From contig NZ_JBITMQ010000005.1 in NCBI RefSeq assembly GCF_044466355.1, forward strand, positions 186,001 to 250,000: DNA of 64,000 bases, in the 5' to 3' direction. Source of the stretch: Actinophytocola sp044466355. Lineage in GTDB: Bacteria; Actinomycetota; Actinomycetes; Mycobacteriales; Pseudonocardiaceae. This document shows, one piece after another, positions 48,425 through 57,259 of the stretch (position 1 is its first letter; every line of letters begins with the position of its first letter). Below the pieces are notes generated by a model. It saw only the letters and a program-made list of their open reading frames with translations, did not search any database and had not been told where the DNA came from. The position numbers were made by a program, and so were the translations under genes.

Positions 48425-49632
48425 ACGTCCGGGCGATGGTCGAGGAGAGCCGTGCGAGCCGCCGCGCCGCGCTCGTGGTGATCTACGCGCTCGCGTTGGC
48501 GCTGGTGCTCAGCTTCGCGTTGTGGTGGATCACGATGTCGCCGTCGGGGACGCGGATCACCGCGTACTTCACGAAGGCGGTCGGCGTGTACCCGGACTCC
48601 GAGGTGAAGGTGCTCGGGGTCGGCGTCGGGCGCATCACGGCGGTCACGCCGGAGGGCGACCGGGTGCGGGTCGAGATGACCGTGGACGACGGCGTCGAGA
48701 TCCCCGCGGCCGCGCAGGCCGTGGTGGTCGCGCCGTCGCTGGTCAGTGACCGGTACGTGCAGCTGACGCCCGCGTACGAGTCCGGTCCGCTGATGGCCGA
48801 CCGCACGGTCATCCCGCTCGAGCGCACCGCGACGCCGGTCGAGCTGGACGACCTGACGGCGAGCGTCAACGACCTGGCGACCGCGCTGGGACCGAACGGC
48901 GCCAACGCCGATGGAGCGCTCTCCGACGTGCTGGACACCGCCGCGGCGAACCTGTCCGGCAACGGGGAGCTGTTCAACCAGACGATCCGGGAGCTGTCCG
49001 CCGCGTCCGCCGCGCTCGCCGACTCCCGTGGCGACCTGTTCAGCACCGTCGACAACCTCGCCACGTTCACCGAGGCGCTCGCCGAGAGCGACACGCAGGT
49101 CAAGGCGTTCAACGACAAGCTGGCCGACGTGAGCGGCTACCTCGCCGACGACCGCGACGAACTGGGCACGGCCCTCGCCTCGCTCGGGACAGCGCTCACC
49201 GACGTCCACGGCTTCATCGCCACCAACAAGGACGCGATCAGCTCCAACGTGGACAAGCTGACGGGTGTCACGCAGGCACTCGTCGACCAGCGGGCCGCGG
49301 TCGCGGAGATCCTCGACGTGGCTCCGCTCGCCATGTCGAACTTCCTGAACACCTACGACGCCGCGTCCGCGTCGTTCGCGATCCGCGGCAACCTCAACGA
49401 GCTGACCTACCCGCCGGTGTTGATGCTGTGCCGCACGATCGAGGCGGGGACGCCCAAGCAGCTGCCGAAGACGTTGACGGACATCTGCGAGCAGCTCGCC
49501 CCGTACCTCGACGGCACGCTCGGTCTGCCGTCCGTCGCGGAGGTCCTCGGCTCGCTGTCGGCGGGCGAGTTGCCGCCGCTGCCGATCCCGATCGTCGACC
49601 TGTCCGCCGCCGCGACGGGCGGTGGCCGATGA
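48421..49632 (+). CDS. mce4D: Mce family protein Mce4D
   Basis: A 403-residue MCE protein. The N-terminal helix (about 18-38) is followed by the MCE domain ('GVYPDSEVKVLGVGVGRITA', 'APSLVSDRYVQLTPAY') and long amphipathic helices. It is part of the Mce4 complex. ATG 48421 overlaps the mce4C stop and the stop overlaps mce4E, continuing the four-base coupling through the operon. Confidence 0.9.
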   Translation: MNVRAMVEESRASRRAALVVIYALALALVLSFALWWITMSPSGTRITAYFTKAVGVYPDSEVKVLGVGVGRITAVTPEGDRVRVEMTVDDGVEIPAAAQAVVVAPSLVSDRYVQLTPAYESGPLMADRTVIPLERTATPVELDDLTASVNDLATALGPNGANADGALSDVLDTAAANLSGNGELFNQTIRELSAASAALADSRGDLFSTVDNLATFTEALAESDTQVKAFNDKLADVSGYLADDRDELGTALASLGTALTDVHGFIATNKDAISSNVDKLTGVTQALVDQRAAVAEILDVAPLAMSNFLNTYDAASASFAIRGNLNELTYPPVLMLCRTIEAGTPKQLPKTLTDICEQLAPYLDGTLGLPSVAEVLGSLSAGELPPLPIPIVDLSAAATGGGR

Positions 49633-50780
49633 GACTTGTCCTGGTGGCGTTGGCTTTCCTGCTCGCGGGCTGTTCGTCGGGCGGCTTCTCCGGCATGTAC
49701 CAGATGCCGTTGCCCGGTGGCGCGGACCTCGGCGAGCACCCGTACCGGGTGGTCGCGCGGTTCGGGGACGTGCTCGACCTCGTGCCGCAGGCCGGGGTGA
49801 AGGTGCACGACGTCGCGGTCGGGCGGGTCGAGAAGATCGAGCTGGCGAAGGACAACCGGACGGCCGTGGTGACGATGCTCGTCAACGGCGACGTGCACCT
49901 GCCCGCCAACGCGGCCGCCGAGCTGCGCCAGTCGTCGCTGCTGGGGGAGAAGTTCGTCGAGCTGCGCGCCCCGGACCGTCCGGAGGGGACGCTGAAGGAC
50001 GGCGCTGTCATCCCGATCGACCGCACCAACCGCAACCCGGAGATCGAGGAGGTCCTGGGAGCGCTCTCCCTGCTGCTCAACGGCGGTGGCGTCCGGCAGC
50101 TGTCGACGATCGTCGAGGAGGTGAACGCGGCACTCGACGGCAACGAGCCGGAGCTGCGGGCCACACTGTCCAACATCGACACGGTGGTGCGCGTGCTCGA
50201 CAGCGAGAAGACCAACATCACCAAGGCCATCGACGCGCTCGGCCGCCTGTCCGGCAGGCTCGCCGCGCAGACCGACGACATCGAGGTCGCGCTGGACCGT
50301 CTCGGCCCCGGTCTCGCGGTCGTCAACGAACAACGGGACGCGCTCGTCACCATGCTCGGTGCGCTGGAGAACCTGTCCACCGTCGCCGTCGACACCGTCA
50401 ACCGCAGCCGCGACGACCTCGTCGACGACCTGACACTGCTGGCCCCCACGCTGAACAAGCTCGCGGAGGCGGGGGCGGACCTGCCGAACTCGTTGCAGTT
50501 CCTCGTGACCTACCCGTTCACCGACTACTTCCTCAACGCCGTCAAGGGCGACTACGTGAACGTGGACGTCAAGTTCGACATGGACCTGTCGGTGCTGCTG
50601 GAGAACCTGGAGAACGCGAGCACACCGGTGATCCCGATCCCCGGCCTGTCACCGAACCCCGGGCCGTCGGAGCCGGCCGAACCGCTGCTGCCGGTGCCGA
50701 CGCTGCCGCAGGTGCCGCGGGGCGAGGTGCCCGGCGGCCTGACCGGGCTGCTCGGCTCGCTGCTGGGGGAGGGTCGCTGA
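49629..50780 (+). CDS. mce4E: Mce lipoprotein Mce4E
   Basis: A 383-residue MCE lipoprotein. The signal peptide ends in the lipobox LLAGC (Cys 15), as expected for the E position of mce operons (Lpr-type). The MCE domain ('LVPQAGVKVHDVAVGRVEKI', 'QSSLLGEKFVELRAP') and helical region are followed by a Pro-rich tail. ATG 49629 overlaps the mce4D stop; the stop overlaps mce4F by one base. Confidence 0.92.
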   Translation: MRLVLVALAFLLAGCSSGGFSGMYQMPLPGGADLGEHPYRVVARFGDVLDLVPQAGVKVHDVAVGRVEKIELAKDNRTAVVTMLVNGDVHLPANAAAELRQSSLLGEKFVELRAPDRPEGTLKDGAVIPIDRTNRNPEIEEVLGALSLLLNGGGVRQLSTIVEEVNAALDGNEPELRATLSNIDTVVRVLDSEKTNITKAIDALGRLSGRLAAQTDDIEVALDRLGPGLAVVNEQRDALVTMLGALENLSTVAVDTVNRSRDDLVDDLTLLAPTLNKLAEAGADLPNSLQFLVTYPFTDYFLNAVKGDYVNVDVKFDMDLSVLLENLENASTPVIPIPGLSPNPGPSEPAEPLLPVPTLPQVPRGEVPGGLTGLLGSLLGEGR

Positions 50781-52012
50781 TGTTGTTGCGGGGCACCAAG
50801 GTCCGGCTGTTCCTGTTCGCGATGATCGCGGTCGTCGGCATCGTGTACGTCGGTGGCACGTACGCGGGGCTGGACCGGCTGTTCGGGGCGCGTGGCTACC
50901 GGGTGACCGTGCAGCTCGCCGACTCCGGCGGCATCTTCGCGAACGCCGAGGTCACCTACCGGGGCGTGACCGTCGGCCGGGTCGAGCGGCTGACGCTCTC
51001 CGACGACGGCGTCGACGTGGTCCTGGACATCGAGGACGACGCGCCGCCCATCCCCGCCGACACCCGTGCGGTGGTGGCGAACCGGTCCGCGGTCGGCGAG
51101 CAGTACGTCGACCTGCGGCCGGACCACGACCGGGGCCCGTTCCTCGCGGACGGCTCGGTCGTGCCACGGGACCGCACGGCGACCCCGTCGAGCCCGGAGA
51201 CCCTGCTGTCCAATCTGGACACGTTCGTCGAGAGCGTGCCGCAGGACTCGTTGCGCACCACCGTCGACGAGCTGTACCTCGCGTTCCAGAACGCGGGCCC
51301 GGCGCTGCAGGTGCTGCTCGACAGCGCGGGCGAGCTGACCGACACGGCGGCCGAGCACCTGCCGCAGACCACGTCGCTCCTGGCCAACGGGCGGACCGTG
51401 CTGGAGACCCAGGCGGAGCAGACCCGCCAGATCCTCGACTACAGCGGCAACCTGCGGCTCATCGCCGAACAGCTGAAGACGTCGAACCCGGACCTGCGTG
51501 AGCTGATCACGAACGTGCCGCTGGTCGCCGTGCAGGTCGACGACCTGCTGCGGGACTCCGGCCAGGACCTCGGCGTGATCATCGCGAACCTGCTGACCAC
51601 CATGCAGGTCACGAGCACCCGCACTGACGGGCTCGAGCAACTGCTGGTGGCGTTCCCGATGATCACGGCGACCGCCCCCGGCGCGAACCCGGACGGCACC
51701 GGGCACCTCGGGCTGGTGCTGACGTTCAACGATCCGATGTCGTGCACGAAGGGGTACGAGACCACGAAACAGCGGCCGGGCAACGACCTCACGGACGCGC
51801 CGCCCAACCCGCTGGCCTACTGCGCCGAGCCGCCGGGCAGCCCGATCGGCGTGCGTGGCTCGCAGAACGCACCGTTCGGCGGGAAACCCGTCGAGGTGCC
51901 GCCGCCTGCGGCGGCACCCCAGCCGCAGGTGCCGGGGCTGCCCGGCGCGCTGTCGTTCCCCGGTGGGGAGCCGACGACGCTGGCCGGGCTGCTGGGGTTG
52001 CCGGTCGGGTGA
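50780..52012 (+). CDS. mce4F: Mce family protein Mce4F
   Basis: A 410-residue MCE protein, last of the operon. It has an N-terminal helix (about 9-27), an MCE domain ('GIFANAEVTYRGVTVGRVER', 'NRSAVGEQYVDLRPD'), a helical region and a Pro/Ala-rich C terminus. ATG 50780 overlaps the mce4E stop (TGATG). It ends 20 bases from the stop of a convergent TetR gene. No mas/mam accessory genes follow, unlike in M. tuberculosis. Confidence 0.9.
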   Translation: MLLRGTKVRLFLFAMIAVVGIVYVGGTYAGLDRLFGARGYRVTVQLADSGGIFANAEVTYRGVTVGRVERLTLSDDGVDVVLDIEDDAPPIPADTRAVVANRSAVGEQYVDLRPDHDRGPFLADGSVVPRDRTATPSSPETLLSNLDTFVESVPQDSLRTTVDELYLAFQNAGPALQVLLDSAGELTDTAAEHLPQTTSLLANGRTVLETQAEQTRQILDYSGNLRLIAEQLKTSNPDLRELITNVPLVAVQVDDLLRDSGQDLGVIIANLLTTMQVTSTRTDGLEQLLVAFPMITATAPGANPDGTGHLGLVLTFNDPMSCTKGYETTKQRPGNDLTDAPPNPLAYCAEPPGSPIGVRGSQNAPFGGKPVEVPPPAAAPQPQVPGLPGALSFPGGEPTTLAGLLGLPVG

Positions 52013-52032
52013 CCGTGCACGGTCTGCTCGGG

Positions 52033-52662
52033 CTATCGCCCCAGCGAGGCCGCCATCTCCGCCTCGAACAGGAGCTGGGTGTCGAAGCCCATGTCCCGGA
52101 AGTGGCCCGAGATCTCCAGGCTGACCACGCCGTGCAGGCGGGTCCAGAAACCCAGCGCCTGGCGGAGCACGCTCTCCGGCACGTCGACGTGCGCCCACTC
52201 ACGGTGGCGGGCCAGGTTCTCGTCCAGTGCCATCGCCGGGCCGGGTTCGCGGTCCTTCAGCGCGTCGAGCAGCAGGTCCATCAGCTGTGTCGCGATCTCG
52301 GTCGTGGTCGACGGCGCGTGGTAGCCGGGGATCGGGGTGCCGTAGATGAGGAAGTACCGCTGCGGGTACGTGTGTGCCCAGTCGCGGATGGCGTTCGCGA
52401 TCACCGCGGGGTCGGAGCCCCGCTCGGCGACCGCGGCACGGGACGCGTCCACCAGTTGCCGGTACGCGTCGCTCACCAGGTCGGTGATCAGCTCGTCCCG
52501 GTTGGCGAAGTAGCGGTACAGCGCGGGGCCGCTCATGCCCATGGTCTTGGCGATGGCGTTGAGCGAGATCGCGGACGCGCCGGCCTCCGCGATCTGTGCC
52601 CACGCGTGCTCCTTCACCTCGGCGCGCACCTGGGCTCGGTACCGTTCACGAGGACTCGTCAC
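52033..52662 (-). CDS. TetR-family transcriptional regulator
   Basis: A 209-residue TetR protein with the N-terminal helix-turn-helix 'ISLNAIAKTMGMSGPALYRY' and a C-terminal domain of the TetR_C_33/WHG type ('HGVVSLEISGHF'). GTG 52662 lies eight bases from CTGTAAC-ATTC-GTTACAG (52670-52687), a perfect operator-like palindrome, so it is probably autoregulated. It is not KstR or KstR2 by sequence motif. It is convergent with mce4F; the PadR/HAAS genes lie upstream on the same strand, and the target genes are unknown. Confidence 0.87.
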   Translation of the reverse strand: MTSPRERYRAQVRAEVKEHAWAQIAEAGASAISLNAIAKTMGMSGPALYRYFANRDELITDLVSDAYRQLVDASRAAVAERGSDPAVIANAIRDWAHTYPQRYFLIYGTPIPGYHAPSTTTEIATQLMDLLLDALKDREPGPAMALDENLARHREWAHVDVPESVLRQALGFWTRLHGVVSLEISGHFRDMGFDTQLLFEAEMAASLGR

Positions 52663-52669
52663 CGAGCGA

Positions 52670-52687
52670 CTGTAACATTCGTTACAG
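52670..52687. promoter_or_regulatory. TetR operator palindrome
   Basis: CTGTAACATTCGTTACAG has seven-base perfect arms and a four-base centre, immediately upstream of the TetR gene. Autoregulation is inferred from position. Confidence 0.75.
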
Positions 52688-52698
52688 CTTCTAACCAA

Positions 52699-53478
52699 TC
52701 ACAGCCACGCGTAGTCGCCCATCGTCAGCCGCGGCAGGAACTCCATCACCTTGACCGCCGCGCCGACCGCCCATCCGGTGAGCGGGACGCTGAGCCACAG
52801 CCACCGCCGGTCGGCCTGCGCCCGGTAGCCGGCCCACACCGTGAGCACCGCGGCCGCGAAGGCGGTCGTCGCCCCACCCGCACCCAGCAAGCCGAACCAC
52901 CCGAGCAGCCATACCACTCCCAGCCACACGAACGCGGCCTTGACCAGGCGCAATCCTGGCCGCAGCGACGTCACGAAGGCGGCGACCGGCAGGTGCTGCT
53001 CCGCGGCCGCCAGTCGTGCCGTCACCTGCCGGACCTCGGGCAGTTCGGCGATCTCACCGATCGTGGACCGGCGCCAGCCGATGGCCAGCCAGCACCCGAC
53101 CAGCCCGATGGCGAACAGCCACAACACGGGTCGCGGGTCGTTCGCGAACATCCGGGCCGTGAGGTAGGCGCCCGCGACCGCCGTGACCGTGGTGGCCACG
53201 AGCAGCCACAACGCGACACGGGGCACCCACACCGGCGTCGGCCGCGCCGGCTCCTCCGGGACGCCCATGGCGCTGCGGAGTTCCCTGGCGTACTCGGCGG
53301 GGTCGCCGAGCCGGTCGGCCAGCGAGACCGGTTCGTCGTCGAGTCCGGCGGCGATCGCGGCCAGCTGCGGTTCGAGATCCTGGAGGATCTCCTCGATCTC
53401 GTCCGCCGGAAGGCCCGCCAGCTCGCGCCGCAACCGGTCCAGGTAGGCCGCGACCTCGGTGTTCGTTGTGGTGCTCAC
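52699..53478 (-). CDS. HAAS/DUF1700-like membrane protein
   Basis: A 259-residue protein with an N-terminal cytoplasmic helical domain like the HAAS domain ('LAGLPADEIEEILQDLEPQL', 'LADRLGDPAEYARELRSAMG') and several transmembrane helices from about residue 85 on. HAAS-type membrane proteins commonly follow a PadR gene and act as its regulated partner. GTG 53478 overlaps the PadR stop (GTGA), supporting that pairing. The biochemical function is unknown. Confidence 0.82.
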   Translation of the reverse strand: MSTTTNTEVAAYLDRLRRELAGLPADEIEEILQDLEPQLAAIAAGLDDEPVSLADRLGDPAEYARELRSAMGVPEEPARPTPVWVPRVALWLLVATTVTAVAGAYLTARMFANDPRPVLWLFAIGLVGCWLAIGWRRSTIGEIAELPEVRQVTARLAAAEQHLPVAAFVTSLRPGLRLVKAAFVWLGVVWLLGWFGLLGAGGATTAFAAAVLTVWAGYRAQADRRWLWLSVPLTGWAVGAAVKVMEFLPRLTMGDYAWL

Positions 53479-53801
53479 GCCATGTCTCCTTCCAGCAGAT
53501 CCGTCATGGTGTTCGCGAACCCGCGCCAGGTCTTGGTCCCGTCGGCGAGCTGTTGCCTGCCGACCTCGTTGAGCGCGTAGTACTTCCGGTGCGGGCCTTC
53601 CTCGCTCGGGCGCACGTAGGAGGTGAGCGCGCCCGCGTTGTAGAGGCGGCGCAGCGTGCCGTACACGGACGCGTCGCCGACCTCGTCCAGACCCGCCTGG
53701 CGCAGCCTGCGGACCACGTCGTACCCGTAGCCGTCCTCGTCGCTCAGCACGGCGAGCACGGCGAGGTCGAGTACGCCTTTGAGCAGTTGGCTGATCTCCA
53801 T
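53475..53801 (-). CDS. PadR-family transcriptional regulator
   Basis: A 108-residue winged-helix PadR protein: 'LLKGVLDLAVLAVLSDEDGY', 'GYDVVRRLRQAGLDEVGDAS', 'VYGTLRRLYNAGALTSYV' and the wing 'HRKYYALNEVGRQQL'. It is coupled to a HAAS-type membrane protein gene. GTAGTGT-N7-ACACTAC upstream (53816-53836) resembles PadR sites, suggesting autoregulation. Confidence 0.9.
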   Translation of the reverse strand: MEISQLLKGVLDLAVLAVLSDEDGYGYDVVRRLRQAGLDEVGDASVYGTLRRLYNAGALTSYVRPSEEGPHRKYYALNEVGRQQLADGTKTWRGFANTMTDLLEGDMA

Positions 53802-53815
53802 GTGCCCTCACCCCA

Positions 53816-53836
53816 GTAGTGTGGCTCGGACACTAC
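53816..53836. promoter_or_regulatory. PadR-type operator
   Basis: GTAGTGT and ACACTAC are perfect seven-base inverted repeats separated by seven bases, 15 bases from the PadR start. Confidence 0.7.
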
Positions 53837-53857
53837 CACGCAATGCGCAGTAGTGGG

Positions 53858-54883
53858 CTATCCCAGTTGCCGCCGGTTGATCTCACGGACCTCGTCGGCC
53901 AGTTCGGGACGCTCGACGACGGTGACCCCGGCCGCCGCGAGCTGCTCCGCGCCCTCGCCGACCACGAACGTCGACGGCTCGCGGTAGGTGAAGACCACGC
54001 GCGGGATGCCCGCGTCGAGGATCAGCCGCGTGCACGAGCGGGGCCGGGACCTGCGGGTGCTGCACGGTTCCAGCGAGCTGTAAATGGTGGCGCCCGGCAG
54101 GCGCGGGTCGTCGCCCGCGAGCTTGGCGAGCGCGGACTCCTCGGCGTGCACGGTGTCGTCGGTCTCGCGGGAGTACCCCCACGCGATCTCCTCGCCCGCC
54201 GCGTCCACGATCACCGCGCCGACGCTGAACGCCGCGGTGGACGGCGGGCAGTTCCTGGACAGCTCGACCGCGCGCGCGAGCCAGTGACCGTCCACAGCGG
54301 ACTCGCCGAGCAGGTACCGGTGCAGCACCACGTTCCCGATGCGTTCGACGGACGCGAGCGTCGCCCGGTGGTCCTTGGACCAGGGGAACCGTCCATCGTG
54401 GACGAAGCGGGGCGCGGTGGCGTCCCCGACGAAGAACGGCGCGATGACGAGTTGCAGCTCGTCGGCGGCGCCCGCGGTGAGGAACTCGGTCAGCACGCGC
54501 CCGCCGCCCTCGACCATGAGCCGTTCGACGCCGCGTTCTTCCAGCTGTGCCAGGACCTCGGCGACGGACCCGTGCGTGACCAGCGACTCGCCGTCGGCGC
54601 GGAACGCGGCGTCCGCGGGCACGTCGCCGTTCGACAGCACGACTTTCAGCGGTGTCGCGGGCTTCCCGGCCGCCTTCCGCGCGGCCCGGCGGGCAGGAGA
54701 GCGGACCGAGAGCCGCGGGTTGTCGTTCCGGATCGTGCCCGCGCCGACGAGGATCGCGTCGACCCCCGCGCGCTCGGCGTCGACCCGGTCGAGGTCGGCG
54801 GCGTTGGAGAGCACGAGCCGCTCGGCGGAGTTGTCGTCGAGGTGGCCGTCGAGCGAGATCGCGCAGCTGAGCAGCACATACAT
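53858..54883 (-). CDS. RibD-like deaminase/reductase with reversed domain order
   Basis: A 341-residue protein. The N-terminal part (about 1-215) is a RibD_C/DHFR-like reductase ('VLLSCAISLDGHLDD', 'DAILVGAGTIRNDNPRLSVR', 'RLMVEGGGRVLTEFL'). The C-terminal part (about 225-325) is a cytidine-deaminase fold with zinc ligands HAEE (about 244), PC (about 272) and a later Cys (about 283). Canonical RibD has the deaminase first. It could act on the pyrimidine intermediate of riboflavin or a related pathway; no other rib genes are near. ATG 54883 is chosen; 54898 or 54907 are possible and the latter overlaps the divergent cupin start. Confidence 0.85.
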   Translation of the reverse strand: MYVLLSCAISLDGHLDDNSAERLVLSNAADLDRVDAERAGVDAILVGAGTIRNDNPRLSVRSPARRAARKAAGKPATPLKVVLSNGDVPADAAFRADGESLVTHGSVAEVLAQLEERGVERLMVEGGGRVLTEFLTAGAADELQLVIAPFFVGDATAPRFVHDGRFPWSKDHRATLASVERIGNVVLHRYLLGESAVDGHWLARAVELSRNCPPSTAAFSVGAVIVDAAGEEIAWGYSRETDDTVHAEESALAKLAGDDPRLPGATIYSSLEPCSTRRSRPRSCTRLILDAGIPRVVFTYREPSTFVVGEGAEQLAAAGVTVVERPELADEVREINRRQLG

Positions 54884-54905
54884 GGTGTCGCCTATCATCC
54901 CAGAC

Positions 54906-55370
54906 ATGTCGTTCACAGGTGAGGTCAACGCTGTCTACAGGTCGTCGGACACCCCGCCGGAGCTCGAAGGCCCCAAAACGACCTCGCGCTTCCTCGCCAC
55001 GGGTGCGCTCACCGACGGCCACTTCGGACTCTTCCAGTGGGACATGGCGCCGCAGGCGGGCGGGCCCGGCGCGCACTACCACAAGACGTTCTCCGAGAGC
55101 TTCTACGTGCTCGACGGCACGGTCCGCCTGTACGACGGCGAACGCTGGGTCAACGCCGTGAAGGGTGACTTCCTGTACGTCCCGGAGAACGGCATCCACG
55201 CGTTCCGCAACGACACGGACGAGCCCGCGTCGATGCTCATCCTCTTCGCGCCGGGGGCGCCGAGGGAGAAGTACTTCCTCGAGTCGGCCGAGATCGCGCT
55301 CAGCGGCCGCCAGCTGACGCCGGAGGAACGCACGGAGTTCCTCGCGCGCCACGACCAGTACATGGTGTAG
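54906..55370 (+). CDS. cupin-domain protein
   Basis: A 154-residue single-domain cupin. The metal motif 'GGPGAHYHKTFSESFYVLDG' (HxH and later Glu) and the second half 'PENGIHAFRNDTDEPASMLI' are clear, so it is probably a metal-binding dioxygenase, isomerase or small-molecule binder. The ATG at 54906 nearly touches the divergent RibD-like gene. No Shine-Dalgarno is visible, suggesting a leaderless message. The substrate is unknown. Confidence 0.85.
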   Translation: MSFTGEVNAVYRSSDTPPELEGPKTTSRFLATGALTDGHFGLFQWDMAPQAGGPGAHYHKTFSESFYVLDGTVRLYDGERWVNAVKGDFLYVPENGIHAFRNDTDEPASMLILFAPGAPREKYFLESAEIALSGRQLTPEERTEFLARHDQYMV

Positions 55371-55408
55371 CCCACAGGCGGCGCCGAACCGTCCGGGACG
55401 GCTGTACC

Positions 55409-55436
55409 CTCGTTTTCGAACACGTTCAAAAACGAG
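55409..55436. promoter_or_regulatory. 28-base operator palindrome with KstR-type core
   Basis: Twelve of fourteen base pairs match in a palindrome with outer arms CTCGTTTT and AAAACGAG and core GAACACGTTC. The inner TCGAACACGTTCAA (55416-55429) fits TnnAACnnGTTnnA. It lies seven bases before the epimerase ATG. The strong outer arms suggest a dedicated TetR-type regulator; KstR control is a second possibility. Confidence 0.75.
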
Positions 55437-55442
55437 GTCGCC

Positions 55443-56375
55443 ATGAAGATCGTGATACCCGGCGGTTCGGGCCACATCGGCACGTTCCTCAGCCGTGCGC
55501 TGAGGAACGCGGGGCACGAGGTGGTCGCGCTCGGCAGGGGGAGCGGCGTCCGGTGGGACGGCAGGACGCTCGGTCCGTGGGCCGCCGAGATCGACGGCGC
55601 CGACGCGGTGGTCAACCTCGCGGGCCGGAGCGTGAACTGCCGCTACACGCCCGCGAACCTGCGGGAGATGATGGCGTCCCGGGTCGACTCGGCGCGGGTC
55701 GTCGGCGCGGCGATCGCCGCGGCCGCCCGTCCACCCGCGGTGTGGCTGCAGATGAGCACCGCCACGATCTACGCCCACCGCGTCGACGCCGCGAACGACG
55801 AGGTGACCGGCGTCATCGGTGGCGAGGAGCCGGACGTGCCCGGCTACTGGGCGTACAGCGTCGAGATCGCGAAGAGGTGGGAGGCGGCCCAGACCGCGGC
55901 CGACACCCCGGCGACGCGCAAGGTCGCCCTGCGCACGGCGATCGTGATGAGCGGGGAGAAGGGTGGCGCGTTCACGGCGCTGCGCCTGATGGCGCGCACG
56001 GGCCTCGGCGGCCCGGTGGCGGGCGGTGCTCAGTACGTCTCCTGGCTGCACGAGTCGGACCTCGTCCGCGCGGTCGAGTTCCTCATCGCGCACGACCTGG
56101 CGGGGCCGGTCAACCTGGCGGCGCCGAACCCGTTGCCACAGCGGGACTTCATGCGCGCGCTGCGTGCCACGTGCGGTGTCCCGTTCGGCCTGCCCGCGAC
56201 GGCGTGGATGGCCGAGGTGGGCGCGTGGGCGGTCCGCTCGGACACCGAACTGCTGCTGAAGAGCCGCCGCGTGGTTCCGCGCCGCCTCCTGGACGCCGGC
56301 TTCACGTTCGCCTACCCGACGTGGCCGGAGGCGGTCCGGGACCTGGTCAGCCCGCCTCGACCAGCAGGTCGTTGA
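55443..56375 (+). CDS. TIGR01777-type NAD(P)-binding epimerase (SDR39U1 family)
   Basis: A 310-residue extended-SDR protein. It has 'KIVIPGGSGHIGTFLSRALR' at the N terminus, 'DAVVNLAGRSVNCRYTPANL', 'GYWAYSVEIAKRWE' and a C-terminal DUF1731-like part 'LLLKSRRVVPRRLLDAGF'. The catalytic function of this family is not settled. ATG 55443 lies just after the 28-base operator. It is a single-gene unit; the 3' end overlaps a doubtful small frame on the other strand. Confidence 0.87.
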   Translation: MKIVIPGGSGHIGTFLSRALRNAGHEVVALGRGSGVRWDGRTLGPWAAEIDGADAVVNLAGRSVNCRYTPANLREMMASRVDSARVVGAAIAAAARPPAVWLQMSTATIYAHRVDAANDEVTGVIGGEEPDVPGYWAYSVEIAKRWEAAQTAADTPATRKVALRTAIVMSGEKGGAFTALRLMARTGLGGPVAGGAQYVSWLHESDLVRAVEFLIAHDLAGPVNLAAPNPLPQRDFMRALRATCGVPFGLPATAWMAEVGAWAVRSDTELLLKSRRVVPRRLLDAGFTFAYPTWPEAVRDLVSPPRPAGR

Positions 56376-56451
56376 CGAGCCGCGCCCGGTCGGTCCCCGG
56401 CCCCGCCTGGTCCCGCAACGTGTTCTGGAGCTGCTCGAAGACCGCGGTCAT
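56347..56451 (-). CDS. possible small protein (doubtful)
   Basis: A 34-residue frame from ATG 56451 (MTAVFEQLQNTLRDQ...) lies downstream of the SIS gene and overlaps the epimerase 3' end by 29 bases. Its predicted helix and codon use are reasonable, but it has no homology I recognise and no clear Shine-Dalgarno. It may be a remnant or chance frame. Confidence 0.25.
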   Translation of the reverse strand: MTAVFEQLQNTLRDQAGPGTDRARLVNDLLVEAG

Positions 56452-56500
56452 CCGGTCGGTGCGGGCGCGGCGATCGCGCCGCGTCTGAGCGTCGCCGACA

Positions 56501-57259
56501 CTAGCTCGCCGTGCGGCGGATTCGGCCCTCGTACAGCGCTTCCAGCTTGACGTTCCGGTCGTAGCCGCCCGGGACGTTGTTCGACACGTACACCGGCGGC
56601 TCGACACCCGAGTCGATCAGCAGGCGAACGGTCTCCGCCACCAGCATCTGTGCGAGCAGGCCCGCGGTCAGCGACGACACACCGCCCACGAAAGTCCCGT
56701 CCGGCAACGGAAGCAGCGTGTCGCCGAAGGGGGCGCCGTTGTCCAGCGTCACGTCCGCGAAGTCGGACAACCGCTTCCCCGACTCGTGCAGCGCCGGGAC
56801 CTGGCTGCTGTGCCGCAGCGAGGTGATCACGACCAGCTTGTGGCCCTTCGACGTCACCGTGTGCGCCATCTCCACGACCGACGAGTTGACCCCGGAGCTG
56901 GACGCGATCACGAACACGTCCTGCGGCTGCGGCGCCGCCAGCTCGTACAGGCGCGACACGACGTCACCGCGGCGCTCGAGCATCGGGTCGGCCAGGATCG
57001 ACGGGTCCTCGCCGCCGAACTGCACCAGGTCCGACAGGGCGATGCGGTTCGTGGGCACGAGACCGCCCGCGCGGCCGGCGATCTCCAGCGCGGTGCCCTG
57101 GGAGTGGCCGGTGCCGAAGGCCTGGATCACCCCGTTGTTCCGCACGGCGCTCGCGAGCAGTTCGGCCGCGGGCCGCACGTCCGTCCTGGCGACCTCGGTC
57201 AGGCGCTCCAGCAGGGCGGTGGCGGACGCGGTGGCGGATACGGTGGCGGACACGGTCAT
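56501..57259 (-). CDS. SIS-domain phosphosugar-binding protein
   Basis: A 252-residue SIS-domain protein, similar in plan to UPF0309 proteins. 'GVIQAFGTGHSQGTALEIAG' and 'DVFVIASSSGVNSSVVEMAH' form the phosphosugar-binding core; 'YVSNNVPGGYDRNVKLEALY' is near the end. It probably binds or isomerises an amino-sugar phosphate. The N terminus has a short repeat (VSATVSATASAT). GTG/ATG overlap with the upstream TetR gene (ATGA) makes the two an operon. Confidence 0.82.
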   Translation of the reverse strand: MTVSATVSATASATALLERLTEVARTDVRPAAELLASAVRNNGVIQAFGTGHSQGTALEIAGRAGGLVPTNRIALSDLVQFGGEDPSILADPMLERRGDVVSRLYELAAPQPQDVFVIASSSGVNSSVVEMAHTVTSKGHKLVVITSLRHSSQVPALHESGKRLSDFADVTLDNGAPFGDTLLPLPDGTFVGGVSSLTAGLLAQMLVAETVRLLIDSGVEPPVYVSNNVPGGYDRNVKLEALYEGRIRRTAS

